Assembly: GCA_007844125.1 (NCBI GenBank)
Contig: CM017558.1
Span: 25,873,344 to 25,937,343, forward strand
Reading direction: 5' to 3'
From: Sinonovacula constricta
Lineage: Eukaryota; Mollusca; Bivalvia; Cardiida; Solecurtidae
DNA length: 64,000 nucleotides
The position numbers and the translations under genes are program-made. A model generated the notes under the pieces. The model did not search any database. It was not told the origin of the DNA and saw nothing but the letters and a program-made list of their open reading frames with translations. Position 1 is the first letter of the stretch. Every line of letters begins with the position of its first letter. Of this stretch, positions 35,188 through 48,540 are shown one piece after another.

Positions 35188-37905
35188 ATGTACGTTAAAC
35201 CAGACATGCTGGTAACATATTATATAATGAACGTACGACCATATATTCTAATAATATATCTCGTCATGTATGACGAGATATTCTGGTATTATATCATATC
35301 GTGTATGTATGACCAGATATTCTAATAATATATCACGTCATGTATGACGAGATATTCTGGTATTATATCATATCGTGTATGTATGACCAGATATTCTGGT
35401 ATTATATCATATCGTGTATGTATGACCAGATATTCTAATAATATATCACGTCATGTATGACGAGATATTCTGGTATTATATCATATCGTGTATGTATGAC
35501 CAGATATTCTAATAATATATCACGTCATGTATGACGAGATATTCTGGTATTATATCATATCGTGTATGTATGACCAGATATTCTGGTATTATATCATATC
35601 GTGTATGTATGACCAGATATTCTGGTATTATATCATATCGTGTATGTATGACCAGATATTCTGGTATTATATCATATCGTGTATGTATGACCAGATATTC
35701 TAATAATATATCACGTCATGTATGACGAGATATTCTGGTATTATATCATATCGTGTATGTATGACCAGATATTCTGGTATTATATCATATCGTGTATGTA
35801 TGACCAGATATTCTGGTATTATATCATATCGTGTATGACCAGATATTCTGGTATTATATCATATCGTGTATGCCCAGATATTCTGGTATTATATCATATC
35901 GTGTATGTATGACCAGATATTCTAATAATATATCACGTCATGTATGACGAGATATTCTGGTATTATATCATATCGTGTATGTATGACCAGATATTCTGGT
36001 ATTATATCATATCGTGTATGTATGACCAGATATTCTAATAATATATCACGACATGTATGACGAGATATTCTGGTATTATATCATATCGTGTATGTATGAC
36101 CAGATATTCTAATAATATATCACGTCATGTATGACGAGATATTCTGGTATTATATCATATCGTGTATGTATGACCAGATATTCTGGTATTATATCATATC
36201 GTGTATGTATGACCAGATATTCTGGTATTATATCATATCGTGTATGACCAGATATTCTGGTATTATATCATATCGTGTATGCCCAGATATTCTGGTATTA
36301 TATCACATCGTGTAGGTATGACCAGATATTCTGGTATTATATCATATCGTGTAGGTATGACCAGATATTCTGGTATTATATCATATCGTGTAGGTATGAC
36401 CAGATATTCTGGTATTATATCATATCGTGTAGGTATGACCAGATATTCTGGTATTATATCATATCGTGTAGGTATGACCAGATATTCTGGTATTATATCA
36501 CATCGTGTAGGTATGACCAGATATTCTGGTATTATATCATATCGTGTATGCCCAGATATTCTGGTATTATATCATATCGTGTATGCCCAGATATTCTGGT
36601 ATTTTATCATATCGTGTATGACCAGATATTCTGGTATTATATCACATCGTGTATGACAAGATATTCTGATATTATATCATATAGTGTATATATGACCAGA
36701 TAATCTGGTATTATATCATATCATGTATGTATGACCAGATATTCTGGTATTATATCATATCGTGTATGTATGACCAGATATTCTGGTATTATATCATATC
36801 GTGTATGTATGACAAGATATTCTGATATTATATCATATCGTGTATAACCAGATATTCTGGTATTATATCACATCGTGTATGTATGACCAGATATTCTGGT
36901 ATTATATCACATCGTGTATGGTTTACCAGATAATCTGGTATTATATCATATCATGTATGTATGACCAGATATTCTGGTATTATATCATATCGTGTATATA
37001 TGACCAGTTATTCTGGTATTATATCATATCGTGTATGACCAGATATTCTGGTATTATATCATATAGTGTATACATGACAAATATTCTGGTATTATATCAT
37101 ATCGTGTATGTATGACCAGATAATCTGGTATTATATCATATCGTGTATGACCAGATATTCTGGTATTATATCATATAGTGTATACATGACCAAATATTCT
37201 GGTATTATATCATATCGTGTATGTATGACCAGATAATCTGGTATTATATCATATCATGTATGTATGACCAGATAATCTGGTATTATATCATATCGTGTAT
37301 GTATGACCAGAAATTCTGATATTATATCATATCGTGTATGTATGACCAGATATTCTGATATTATATCATGTCGTGTATGACCAGATATTCTGGTATTATA
37401 TCACATCGTGTATGACCAGATATTCTGATATTATATCATATCGTGTATGACCAGATATTCTGGTATTATATCATATCGTGTATGTATGACCAGATATTCT
37501 GGTATTATATCATATCGTGTATATATGACCAGATATTCTGATATTATATCATATCGTGTATGTATGACCAGATATTCTGGTATTATATCATATCGTGTAT
37601 GACCAGATATTCTGATATTATATCATATCGTGTATGACCAGATATTCTGATATTATATCATATCGTGTATGACCAGATATTCTGATATTATATCATATCG
37701 TGTATGTATGACCAGATATTCTGGTATTATATCATATCGTGTATGTATGACCAGATATTCTGATATTATATCATATCGTGTATGTATGACCAGATATTCT
37801 GATATTATATCATATCGTGTATGTATGACCAGATGTTCTGATATTATATCATATCGTGTATGTATGACCAGATATTCTAATATAATATCGGTTGTTTGTA
37901 TGGCT
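35188..37905. repeat. 39/35-bp minisatellite array, about 70 copies
   Basis: The main unit TGTATGTATGACCAGATATT plus CTGGTATTATATCATATCG is 39 bp; a 35-bp form lacks one GTAT. A third form, TCTAATAATATATCACGTCA then TGTATGACGAGATATT, alternates with it in the left half. Each unit holds the short dyad ACCAGA-TAT-TCTGGT. Open frames with MYDQIFWYYIISC or MTRYSGIISYRV repeats arise because 39 is 13 codons; they break wherever a 35-bp unit occurs and are not considered genes. Edges are degenerate. Confidence 0.96.
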
Positions 37906-37994
37906 AGATAGTCTGCATAACAGGTGTGAAATCAAAAGTTAGCAATGTTCTGTAGCGTTTTCTCAACAGAATAACCTGCATTCATTTAAAAGGC

Positions 37995-39732
37995 GTCACA
38001 CGTCTAGCATCAGTTAAGGTTGGTTAACACACGCCTAGCATCAGTTAAGGTTGGTTACTACACGTCTATTATCGGTAAACGTTGGTTAAGACACACGTCT
38101 AGCATCAGTTAAGGTTGGTTACTACACGTCTAGCATCAGTTAAGGTTGGTTACTACACGTCTAGCATCAGTTAAGGTTGGTTACTACACGTCTAGCATCA
38201 GTTAAGGTTGGTTAACACACGTCTAGCATCGGTTAAGGTTGGTTACTACACGTCTATTATCGGTAAACGTTGGTTAAGACACACGTCTAGCATCAGTTAA
38301 GGTTGGTTACTACACGTCTAGCATCAGTTAAGGTTGGTTACTACACGTCTAGCATCAGTTAAGGTTGGTTACTACACGTCTAGCATCAGTTAAGGTTGGT
38401 TAACACACGTCTAGCATCGGTTAAGTTAGGTTAAGACATGTTAAGCATCAGTTAATGTTTGTAAAGACACGTTTAACATCAGTTAAGGTTGGTTAAGACA
38501 TGTTTAGCATCAGTTAAGGTTGGTTAAGACATGTTTAGCATCAATTAAGGTTGGTTAAGACATGTTTAGCATCAGTTAAGGTTGGTTACTACACGTCTAT
38601 TATCGGTAAACGTTGGTTAAGACACACGTCTAGCATCAGTTAAGGTTTGTAAAGACACGTCTTGCATCAGTTAAGGTTGGTTACTACACTACACGTCTAG
38701 CATCAGTTAAGGTTGGTTACTACACGTCTAGCATCAGTTAAGGTTGGTTACTACACGTCTAGCATCAGTTAAGGTTGGTTACTACACGTCTAGCATCAGT
38801 TAAGGTTGGTTAACACACGTCTAGCATCAGTTAAGGTTGGTTACTACACGTCTAGCATCAGTTAAGGTTGGTTACTACACGTCTAGCATCAGTTAAGGTT
38901 GGGTAACACACGTCTAGCATCGGTTAAGGTTGGTTACTACACGTCTAGCATCAGTTAAGGTTGGTTACTACACGTCTAGCATCAGTTAAGGTTGGTTAAC
39001 ACACGTCTAGCATCGGTTAAGGTTGGTTACTACACGTCTAGCATCAGTTAAGGTTGGTTACTACACGTCTAGCATCAGTTAAGGTTGGTTAACACACGTC
39101 TAGCATCAGTTAAGGTTGGTTACTACACTACACGTCTAGCATCAGTTAAGGTTGGTTACTACACGTCTAGCATCAGTTAAGGTTGGTTACTACACGTCTA
39201 GCATCAGTTAAGGTTGGTTAACACACGTCTAGCATCAGTTAAGGTTGGTTACTACACGTCTAGCATCAGTTAAGGTTGGTTACTACACTACACGTCTAGC
39301 ATCAGTTAAGGTTGGTTAACACACGTCTAGCATCAGTTAAGGTTGGTTACTACACGTCTAGCATCAGTTAAGGTTGGTTAACACACGCCTAGCATCAGTT
39401 AAGGTTGGTTACTACACGTCTAGCATCAGTTAAGGTTGGTTACTACACGTCTAGCATCAGTTAAGGTTGGTTAACACACGTCTAGCATCAGTTAAGGTTG
39501 GTTACTACACGTCTAGCATCAGTTAAGGTTGGTTACTACACGTCTAGCATCAGTTAAGGTTGGTTAAAACACGTCTAGCATCGGTTAAGGTTGGTTAAGA
39601 CACGTCTAGCATCGGTTAAGGTTGGTTAAGACACGTCTAGCATCGGTTAAAGTTGGTTAAGACACGTCTAGCATCAGTTAAGGTTGGTTAAGACACGTCT
39701 AGCATCAGTTAAGGTTGGTTAAGACACGTCTA
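37995..39732. repeat. 31-bp minisatellite array, about 56 copies
   Basis: The unit CACGTCTAGCATCAGTTAAG plus GTTGGTTACTA is 31 bp, with TTAACACACG or TTAAGACACG joins as alternatives. A variant, CACGTCTATTATCGGTAAAC, marks positions 38061, 38249 and 38592. It lies only about 90 bp after the end of the 39-bp array, but the units are unrelated. Confidence 0.97.
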
Positions 39733-40075
39733 CGGGCTAGTTTATATTGATTCGTCATTGGTTGCCTCTATTTTGCAACAATTTGTGGAACCATTGTGTA
39801 AGTAAAGCGTTTGACACTGGGCACTTGATTCCTGTTATTTTACCAGTTTTTGATTGTCTAATAACGATGCTTAGAATGTAGACATTACGCCAAATTCAGT
39901 GAATCAGCATGTCCAAGATATTATTCTGTTGGAAAAAGAACATGCTTTCAATTAATAAGACTTGTTCATATTAGTTTTTGTGTGTGCAAAAACTGAATCA
40001 GAATTGTTTTCCGTTGGTTTCTTTAACCAAAGACCTAACGACTTCTTCTTCATATTATTTTACATCCCTATGTGT
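39733..40075. other. Unique sequence between minisatellite and SINE
   Basis: Nothing recognised. Confidence 0.5.
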
Positions 40076-40425
40076 ACTTACATTTATAACCGGACCAGGT
40101 AGCGCAATCGGTAGAGCGGTGGCTCCAGGTACAGGAGGCTCCGTGTTCGATCCCGGACCGCGACATACCAAAGTCGTAAAAATGGTTGTGGCATAGTTCC
40201 CTCGCTAACGCTCAAGCAAATATAAGGGTAGTTCCGCGACTGGTTGGCCCGGTGTCAAGATAATGTGACAGGCTGTTGTATCATGCCAGGTGTTTACGGC
40301 ATGCTATACACAGTGAATGCAGCAGTGCTGCACTATATCTGCTTAAAGTGGACACCGTCTCCAGATAAATGAAATACTGTTGGTGGGATGATAAACCCAA
40401 AAAACAAAACAAACTTACATTTATA
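40076..40425 (+). mobile_element. tRNA-derived SINE, copy 2, with 13-bp target-site duplication
   Basis: The element (40089-40412) is flanked by the perfect direct repeat ACTTACATTTATA at 40076-40088 and 40413-40425. The head has an A box in TAGCGCAATCGGTAGAGCG and a B box in GTGTTCGATCCCGG, so it looks tRNA-derived. The body is homologous to the minus-strand copy at 28213-28509, and the tail is AAACCCAAAAAACAAAACAA. The intact head and matching duplications suggest a more recent insertion than copy 1. The 72-codon open frame crossing its head is not a gene. Confidence 0.93.
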
Positions 40426-42759
40426 CTTTCTTTGTACAATCACTGGTCGTATCAGCGAAAAAACATGAAAACGCCAATTTGGAAAATGTCACTATGTACC
40501 TTTACGTCAAATGTAAAATAATTGCACAATGACATGCCCTTTCTTCAGTTTTGTCATATTTGCTTTTGTTTGGAGTCATGTTGTAATCACCTGCCTCAGT
40601 CAGTCTGTCAAAGCATAGTAAATTCTCCTATTCCAAGTGCTGCGATGTGAATGTCACGTTCTACAGTAAATTAGCCAGATTGTATAAACAGACGTGCAGA
40701 TGTGTCGATAACTTATTTCTGGATTTCATGTCTACCCAGAATCGATATACTAACTCTATAAATTACCAATGTACAGAAGTATGTTTGTTTTGATGTTGCT
40801 CGTGTCATCGTTTTATAACTTCCTCATTTATTCTGACACTCATCTATTATATCCTCTACCATGGTTTTTTTTAATCTAGAATTATACTTTTATTGCCATT
40901 GTCGACAGTGTATGGTATACTCTAATGAATGGTAAAAGCCCAAACCATGCCTTTTCAGCATTGTTGCTTGACGCCACAAGAAACGCCATGGTCTGTTTAT
41001 ATTCTAACTTCACGGTTAATATCCAGTAAGAATACATGTATATGACAAAGTCATATAAGCATTGCAATATATATCAAAATTTGAAAAGCTGACAGCACGA
41101 AAAGCATGTGCAGCAGGCAACATGTACACTCGTGAAGATTTGATATGTCATGTTGTCTGAAACATCATGTCTTTCATAAAAGCTAAGAGAAAGCTGGAGA
41201 GTTTTGAGATTGTATGCTGTGTTTCCATGACGTCAAATGACACACTTTTTTCTGTAGGCATGCATAGCAGACACATACGTCAATACCGTCGTGGGGCATT
41301 TAAAAAAAACAACTGCTGACTTTTTATTGAGCACAGACGCAAATATAGCAAACACATATAATAATTACATAAAAATAATTGCAATACAAATAATGGCTTG
41401 CATTGTCAGGTTTTATGGATGTAACAAGAGCATAAAATACGTCAACGCGGTCTGAAATCGTGATAAGGGCAACAGAGCAACTGCGATAAGTGTCTGACTT
41501 CTTAACACATACGTGCTTTGATGAGAGTAACAAGAGCGTTCATGTTAGTTGAACACGGCAAGATTTAAAACTAAAATAGCTCCTTACCTAGCTTTCGATC
41601 GTCGAATGTTGTCATTGATTACATGCAAAAAGCGAATAAGAAAGTATAGAACACCGATTTTGTATCGCTGTGTTGCAAAATGTGCGTGTTGTGTTCCTTG
41701 CTGTCATAACGTATTTTTTCTATATACATGTACATGTTTTTGGCTTTGAGACTGACTCCATTCCTCGAACTTTTATTGAAACACACCTAAGATAATTGTG
41801 TGACTAATGACCACAAAGAGATGTGATGAACCGGCTCCAGATTTGAAAAGAATAGTGCAACATTTCCAATCCAGGCATATCGTTGGTGTTATATGCGTGA
41901 ACTATATCGCAAAATTACTAAAATATTACATCATGTTTCTTTTTACAGATGGTTGAAGGATCGACAGAGAATTTACAATATGGGATTTGTGAATGATAAA
42001 ACATTTTAAATTAACAAAACTGACATTGAAAGGTATTGCTGATTGTCCGCTGGTTCGATTGCGTTTACAAAACGGCACATTGGAAGATTTTTACACAGAT
42101 GATTTCTTGGAAAAGATTCACTTGATTCAATTCCGAGCCAATCTTAGGCAGATAACGTTCAAGCAGAAATCTTTGATTAATCCATAAACATATTTGAAAC
42201 GTTGATTTGCATATTTAAACCTGTTATTCTGTTGCGACAGGCCCGTGCATTACATGGCGAATCCGGCCGTGAATGTAATCAAGTTTGAATAATGCAATAT
42301 GAATTCTAGATTTCTATAGCAACAGAACGGTGTCTCTGATATAATGATTGAATGGGAATTGGTATTGTTCTCATTCTGCATGCATTTTTTAAAAAAAAAA
42401 CTCTGTTTAAAGTTAGAGTAATGAATACCAAGACAAAGTCTCAAAAGTTTCAACATTGCAATGTAGAATTAGCCATATATGGCATTTTAAACAAGGAGAC
42501 CTCTCTGTACCCTATTTATATTATATGACTGGCGAAACATCCATTCTTTCATCACAACATTATGAAAGTTTTATATATGAGTCCTATGTGCACATCTGTG
42601 GAAAGGGTCAGTTGATATGCATTTTTATGTTACGAACCCAGCAATCAGACAAAACTTATCAGTTGCCATCCTAAGTAATTTAGAGTTTAAGTGTCTTCAG
42701 TGTCTTCCCGTTTCTCAAATAAGTAACGGATATGATACAGTTGTGACGGTGTATGCACG
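40426..42759. other. Unique sequence with a weak exon-like stretch near 41.95 kb
   Basis: At 41948 a good acceptor-like TTTCTTTTTACAG precedes a short frame (WLKDRQRIYNMGFVNDKTF then stop), and a 64-codon frame at 41993-42187 overlaps it. Neither is recognisable. The remainder shows no feature. Confidence 0.35.
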
Positions 42760-43250
42760 TTCACCTAGATACGAGCCGTAGCGCTCTATCACTGAGAGAG
42801 TTCACACAATTATACCCATCAAACAGAAGATCTGTTTTGTTTTGTTCCATCACCTAGATACGAGCCGTAACGCTCTCTCACTCAGAGAGTTCCCACAATT
42901 ATACCCATCAAACAGAAGATCTGTTCACCTAGATACGAGCCATACCGCTCTATCACTGAGAGAGTTCACACAATTATACCCATCAAACAGAAGATCTGTT
43001 TTGTTTTGTTCCATCACCTAGATACGAGCCGTAACGCTCTCTCACTCAGAGAGTTCCCACAATTATACCCATCAAACAGAAGATCTGTTCACCTAGATAC
43101 GAGCCGTACCGCTCTATCACTGAGAGAGTTCACACAATTATACCCATCAAACAGAAGATCTGTTCACCTAGATACGAGCCGTAGCGCTCTATCACTGAGA
43201 GAGTTCACACAATTATACCCATCAAACAGAAGATCTGTTTTGTTTTGTTC
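42760..43250. repeat. Dimeric minisatellite with 75- and 89-bp units
   Basis: The motif TCACCTAGATACGAGCCGTA starts at 42761, 42850, 42925, 43014, 43089 and 43164, giving spacings of 89, 75, 89, 75 and 75 bp. The 89-bp form carries an additional TTTTGTTTTGTTCCA. The 164-bp pair is therefore the higher-order unit. An inverted repeat CTCTCT-CACTC-AGAGAG sits in the shorter-spaced copies. The 97-codon plus-strand frame (HLDTSR...LYPSNRRSV repeat) is a consequence of the 75-bp period. Confidence 0.95.
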
Positions 43251-44498
43251 CAGCTATCTGAACGTATTAAGCATGTGTTGTTTTTTTGTTCTAATGTAAT
43301 TTCTCCATAAAATTTTAACATTAACAATTTTGCATAATAAAAAATTTGAAAACAATGTGTAAGGATGTAGAAAAGTCCTAAACATTTAGTGGTGCTGATT
43401 TACTTATTATTTCCTTTTAAAATATGAGTTGAAGCTTTCATTTTAAGTACATATAAATTATTAAATAATAAATTATTAAATTATTCCTACTATTATGGAT
43501 AAGGTTCTGTTAAATTTAGTCTTGACATTGCTATACAAAATCGTGTTTCATATAGGCCAATTTATTAATTGCTGTGCTTATCTTTAAAATATCGTCACCA
43601 AAAATGCATTTGTTTAATTTGAATCAATTAAAAAGAATGTCAGATTCTTTTTATCACATGATTTTCGTCCTTTTTTACTAGAAACAAAACCCTGTGTAGA
43701 TCTACATGCCGGTTGAAAATTAGAACGATATTGTGACGTCATTTAACCCAAACACGGCATCATAGACCGTTTGAGTTCATCGTTGCGCTATACAAAATAC
43801 ATGTAGTTCCAATTTATTGTCTTTAATTGAGAGTAAACACAACCTTTTGACAAACTTTTAATGCGTATTTAACATTTATATTCAATAAAAATAACATATC
43901 ATTGCCATATGTTTTATCGACTATTTCAGCTAAATAACTTATAAAAATAAACTGTAAACGCTTGAAACTGCGTGACCCAGAAAAGTTTGTAAAGCGGTTA
44001 GTGTGAAGGTCACTATTCAAATTTAATTCTCATCGCTGTCAGTGTCGACTAAGGAGATAATTCTTTTTCGTTTCTTATGTGGTGGACTTGCAGACTAGTC
44101 AGTAGAATTTACATTTGATTTCCGTCGTAGGCGGCTGAATGATGACATTGAAAGTTCCACCAAAAATGTTTCCTGCAAAGATGCTGTTAAAGTCACCGTG
44201 GACGGTTATGTTTGACCCGTTATCTGCATATTCTGATTTACAGGGATGTTATTTTCGGATAATTTTGGAACTAAATGTTTCCGGGCGCTGCGGATAGTCA
44301 GATGTCTTTCGGATGCAAGTCCAGGATCCTTAGCCATACGCTTCATGATGATGTAAGCTTATTTATACCAATAATCAATTGTGACATTTGAAACGACGAA
44401 AAAAGAACTGTCGTCGATTTCAATTTTGTTTACAAACACGGCGGATGAATACCAAATAGTCACGCGAAGCTGCTAGCCAATCAAATTGCAAGAAAAGC
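43251..44498. other. Unique AT-rich sequence, nothing recognised
   Basis: No gene recognised; may include flanks of the element carrying the palindrome at 44499. Confidence 0.45.
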
Positions 44499-44520
44499 TG
44501 TATTACACTAGTGTAATACA
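44499..44520. repeat. Perfect 22-bp palindrome
   Basis: TGTATTACACT is followed immediately by its exact reverse complement, with no spacer. Confidence 0.95.
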
Positions 44521-44571
44521 AACAAAATATTACATGGGTATATTGAATGGAAAACAAGGTGAATCATGTGA

Positions 44572-44720
44572 TAAAATATGATATAATATAACATAATATA
44601 ATATTATCAATGTAATATATTGTAATGTTATGCAATGTTATGTAATGCAATACAATATAATATATAATATAAGATGATATAATATAATACAATATAATGT
44701 ATAAAATAATATAACATTAC
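44572..44720. repeat. AT-rich (ATAATAT)-like low-complexity tract
   Basis: Irregular ATAATATAA, ATGTTATG and ATACAATAT repeats with almost no G or C. Confidence 0.7.
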
Positions 44721-47700
44721 ATAATAAAACACAAATATAACACAAATATATCATAACAAAAAATAAACAATGCAATTATTTAATTCACCTGTGTGGTTGG
44801 TACCTTTTGGTACCAAACTGCACACATACTTCTTGCTTGCTATTTATGTCAATATATGATTTATTGTAAAGTTCTGTTATATACTCCAGCAATTCTCTGA
44901 GGAATAAAGCAGCAGATACATCATAGATATTGATCGAGATATGAATGATTTTGGTCGCAGTTCGCCGCATTTAGCTTCATATAATGTTACTGTTCCTAAC
45001 TGATCATTCCACAGACTAAGATATTCATATTTCAAAATCAATATTAAAGTATCCCGCTTTGTTCCATGATCTCCAGGAACTACTAATAGTGTCTGAGGCA
45101 AGGCCCTATGTATTATCAGCTGCGACATAATAAACAATTCTTATCGGAGACTTAATTTTAATAATTATATTTTTCAGCTAATTTTATGCGCTTTTGGAAG
45201 AGCGGTGGATATTTTATCACTCCTATATCCTCGTGAAAAGATACCAATAACGAAGCCTATCTGTTACAACTGCTTCACTTTACAAAGTAATCACACAATC
45301 CTGTCTATAAGCGTGAATAACCAACCATTTACATACTTCAGTCTGGGTTCGTTATAATAATGATCAAGGCAAATTGCACGTAAAATCGCTAAATACGATA
45401 TTTGTCCAGACACTCTCAGCAGTATAGTTCCATTCTATCTTGTAAGATAAAGCATCCCGGTAAGATTTTTACCATCAGCTTGAAAATGCCTGTTGAAGGT
45501 CAGGACTCTTATTTTAATCATTTACAGTGTGAATGCAAATCAAATACATCACGTGATATGGGCGGAGTAATAATCGTAATGACATTTCAAGGTAGAAAAA
45601 TAAAGTCCTAATGAGCTTGTCATAACAGCGTACAATGTATTCTCTCAATACCCTTTATTGTTCAGTCATATACATGTAAGGGTTGGAAAGGGTTTAGAAA
45701 GCCTGAGACTATTAACTATGACAGCTTTGCAGGCTTATAAAATAACAAAACAGAATAAAACATACTCGTTCATAGTTTAAAATAATGAATTAAGAATACA
45801 ATTATTGTCAATTTGAGTCGATAGCAGAGAATATGCCCATTTTAAAACGTGCTAATCATAGGTTTAATTAACACCGTCTATGCTTAATTTCTTTAAAAAG
45901 TTGTGTGAAGCTATTTTCTAAATTTTCGGAAAGGTATCAAAGAATTGTTTATAATCGTGTGCTAAAATTACGATAACATTTGCAAAAAAAGTAAAGAATC
46001 ATTATTTAACACTTTACCTTCAATCTCGACAGATGTTGATTGTTCTCCAGACATTGAAACACACTATGAGTGATTATTGTACGTTTGATTACATTTGCTT
46101 AAACCTCAGCTTTATATCGTTGGATTTATGTTCTTCCTTTTATGATTGCGTTTTAGCAAGATTGCTTTTATTAAAATTGATTTTTACTTTGAATGAACTG
46201 TGCTACAGATGGAAATGAAAATTTAATACCAAATCGATACAAACAAAGACATACTCGTATTACAGTTTATGGAGGTCCTTGGTACAAAATATAAACTTGC
46301 CAAAAATATAATTACATGTAAAAACAGTTCCTTTTTATTTGTATTCACGATACATAAGGAAGAAAGTAAGTGGTTAAGGCGCTATCAACATGTGACATTA
46401 ATTTCTATTGGGAAAGATGTTTTATGTTTTTTTTCGTATTAGTATAAATTTCCTACTCTGTGTACATGTTTAAAAAAAGAGTTTTCTGATGTGTGATGTG
46501 CTAAAATGCCTGATATCGATCCCCTTTATATCAGTTTACATAGGTTTTATGAAAGAAGACCTATTGTGTCAGATCTACGTACCATAAAGTGCCTTCCTAA
46601 TTATGCGATATTCTTTACCTCGAAAATAGAAAGAAGCCATAATGTTTTCTCCTTTAGAAATTTAAAGTTTAACATTCTCAATGCCGCATTATAATTATAC
46701 ACAACTAAAAACCTACTACCATCTTAAAAATAAATGAAATGTAGTCGTGTCCTTTAGCAAACTACAGAATGTATTGTGGTCGTTTTATATAGCTGCATTT
46801 TTAAAAGGCAAAATACCCATAATGCATATGCATAATCGTTCTTATTTAAAGATTTGAAAAGAATAAACAATAAAAGTGTTGATTAACGAGTTATAATGCC
46901 GTAAAATTGAGAAACTGTCCAAGATCGCCAAAGCTTAGACTAAGGTATGCCGTTTTTCTACCGACATTATGCACAAATACCCCAAACAAAGGTCAGATAT
47001 TGTTACTTACATTAGATATGGACAAACTGATGGATACTACCTTTAATCAGATATGAAATGTGTGGCATTTAGTCACTGTCAATTTTATAGGTCTGAATTC
47101 AGAATGTTAGAAAAGAAGAATTTATTGTGGTTTATTCTTGTCGCAGAGACTTTTTTGACGCGTTGTCATTAAAGTGTAAACGTACATTACTTTAACAAAG
47201 GATGGTGATGGTGTATGCAGGCGAATTATTGTGATCTCTGTGAATCATTCTTGCTTGACGTGTGCATGTGTATACAATTACCGCATCATTCGACGTTCAG
47301 TTATCTTAATGCAGATGTCGGAACCAAATGCGGAGGGCTTATTTTAAAATTGAATTGGAATTTTAATGTCTGTGAACATGCTAATTTTAGATAGCAGGGA
47401 ATATCTCACAACTCAATTCATTTTTTTCCAGATAAGCTTTATAGAATTAATATAAGTTTCATTAAAACTAAATTTGTCGCAGCGATGTTTTCCTAAACAA
47501 CAAAAACAAAAAATAATAATTTTGGTGAAAAACTTTCAGAATTTTTCCGTGCATGTCATATCAATTTATATGCAGAATATCTTATGTAAGAGAATATTTA
47601 ATGCAATGTACTAATCGATTATAAATTTGGAATACACCGAATCTATTTGTCCATAATCCTCATGGCAATATTTGCAGCAACATGTAACAATGTGCAAGGA

Positions 47701-48540
47701 AACGCCTTTATTTGATAGTCGATAGAATAAAGACGCAGGTTAACTAAATACCACAAAGTACACATTTAGCAATACGACACAACAGTCATACATTTGCATG
47801 TGTTTATATTATATTGATTCGGATGTAAATATACATGTTGATATAATGCATGTGTGTCTTTCCTATAAAATGTCACATGCCATTACCCTTTCGGCATAAG
47901 GGAACTACAAACTGGTTTTTACGTGTTAACGTTTAGTATTTTAAAGCTGTAAATGATTACTCACCTTCATTAGGAAGAAACAAGCATTTTATAAACATAG
48001 CACAAAAAGAATGAATGTACTGAACGCCCATTTGTTTAAGTCTTCCAGCAATTATTTTCTACAGGGGGTGCAACTTGTTGCATTAAATATGCTTAATAAC
48101 TAGAAAGAATGCATTTTGTCAGTTTTCATATAAAGTTTATTTAATCATCTAAGGAGCCATCGCGCACTCAACACGTCCTGACTCATCGACTTTCCAGATG
48201 CATTTTCTTTAGTTTAATACATTTATAAGTCTAAACAGCATAACATTTTCATCGTCAGAACTTCAGTTTAGGTCTTTTAATATATGTGCTATACTGGATT
48301 CATTATAATGTGTTGTTAAGGATATATTGATTAAAATGTCAACCTCAAGTTCGTTATAATTGTATATATTTTGAACAATCTCCTATTATATATATAACTT
48401 ATGAACAACAGAAAATGCATTTGGACTATAGCACTACGTGTTTTTATTAAAAGAATACAATGCATTTATTGCAAATACGGAAACAATAACAGAACTGCTA
48501 ATTCATTTCCTAATAAGTAGTGTTACATAGGTAGAAAAAT
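44721..48540. other. Unique AT-rich sequence, no gene recognised
   Basis: Two overlapping minus-strand frames at 44785-45137, and plus-strand frames at 45402-45611 and 46506-46694, were read and not recognised; splice contexts are not convincing. Confidence 0.45.

Noticed and set aside
35095..37911. YYIISC/MTRYSGIISYRV repeat proteins
   Set aside because: Fragments of the 39/35-bp minisatellite; the 35-bp units shift frame repeatedly.
37995..39732. Telomere-like or CRISPR-like array because of regular GGTTAAGGTTGGTTA spacing
   Set aside because: No TTAGGG-type telomere unit and no alternation of constant repeats with unique spacers; it is a plain 31-bp tandem repeat.
39978..40196. 72-codon frame as a gene
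   Set aside because: Its second half lies inside the tRNA-like head of the SINE at 40089.
44785..45137. Two overlapping minus-strand frames that look protein-like
   Set aside because: No recognised motif, no splice or start context that favours either, and they overlap in different frames.
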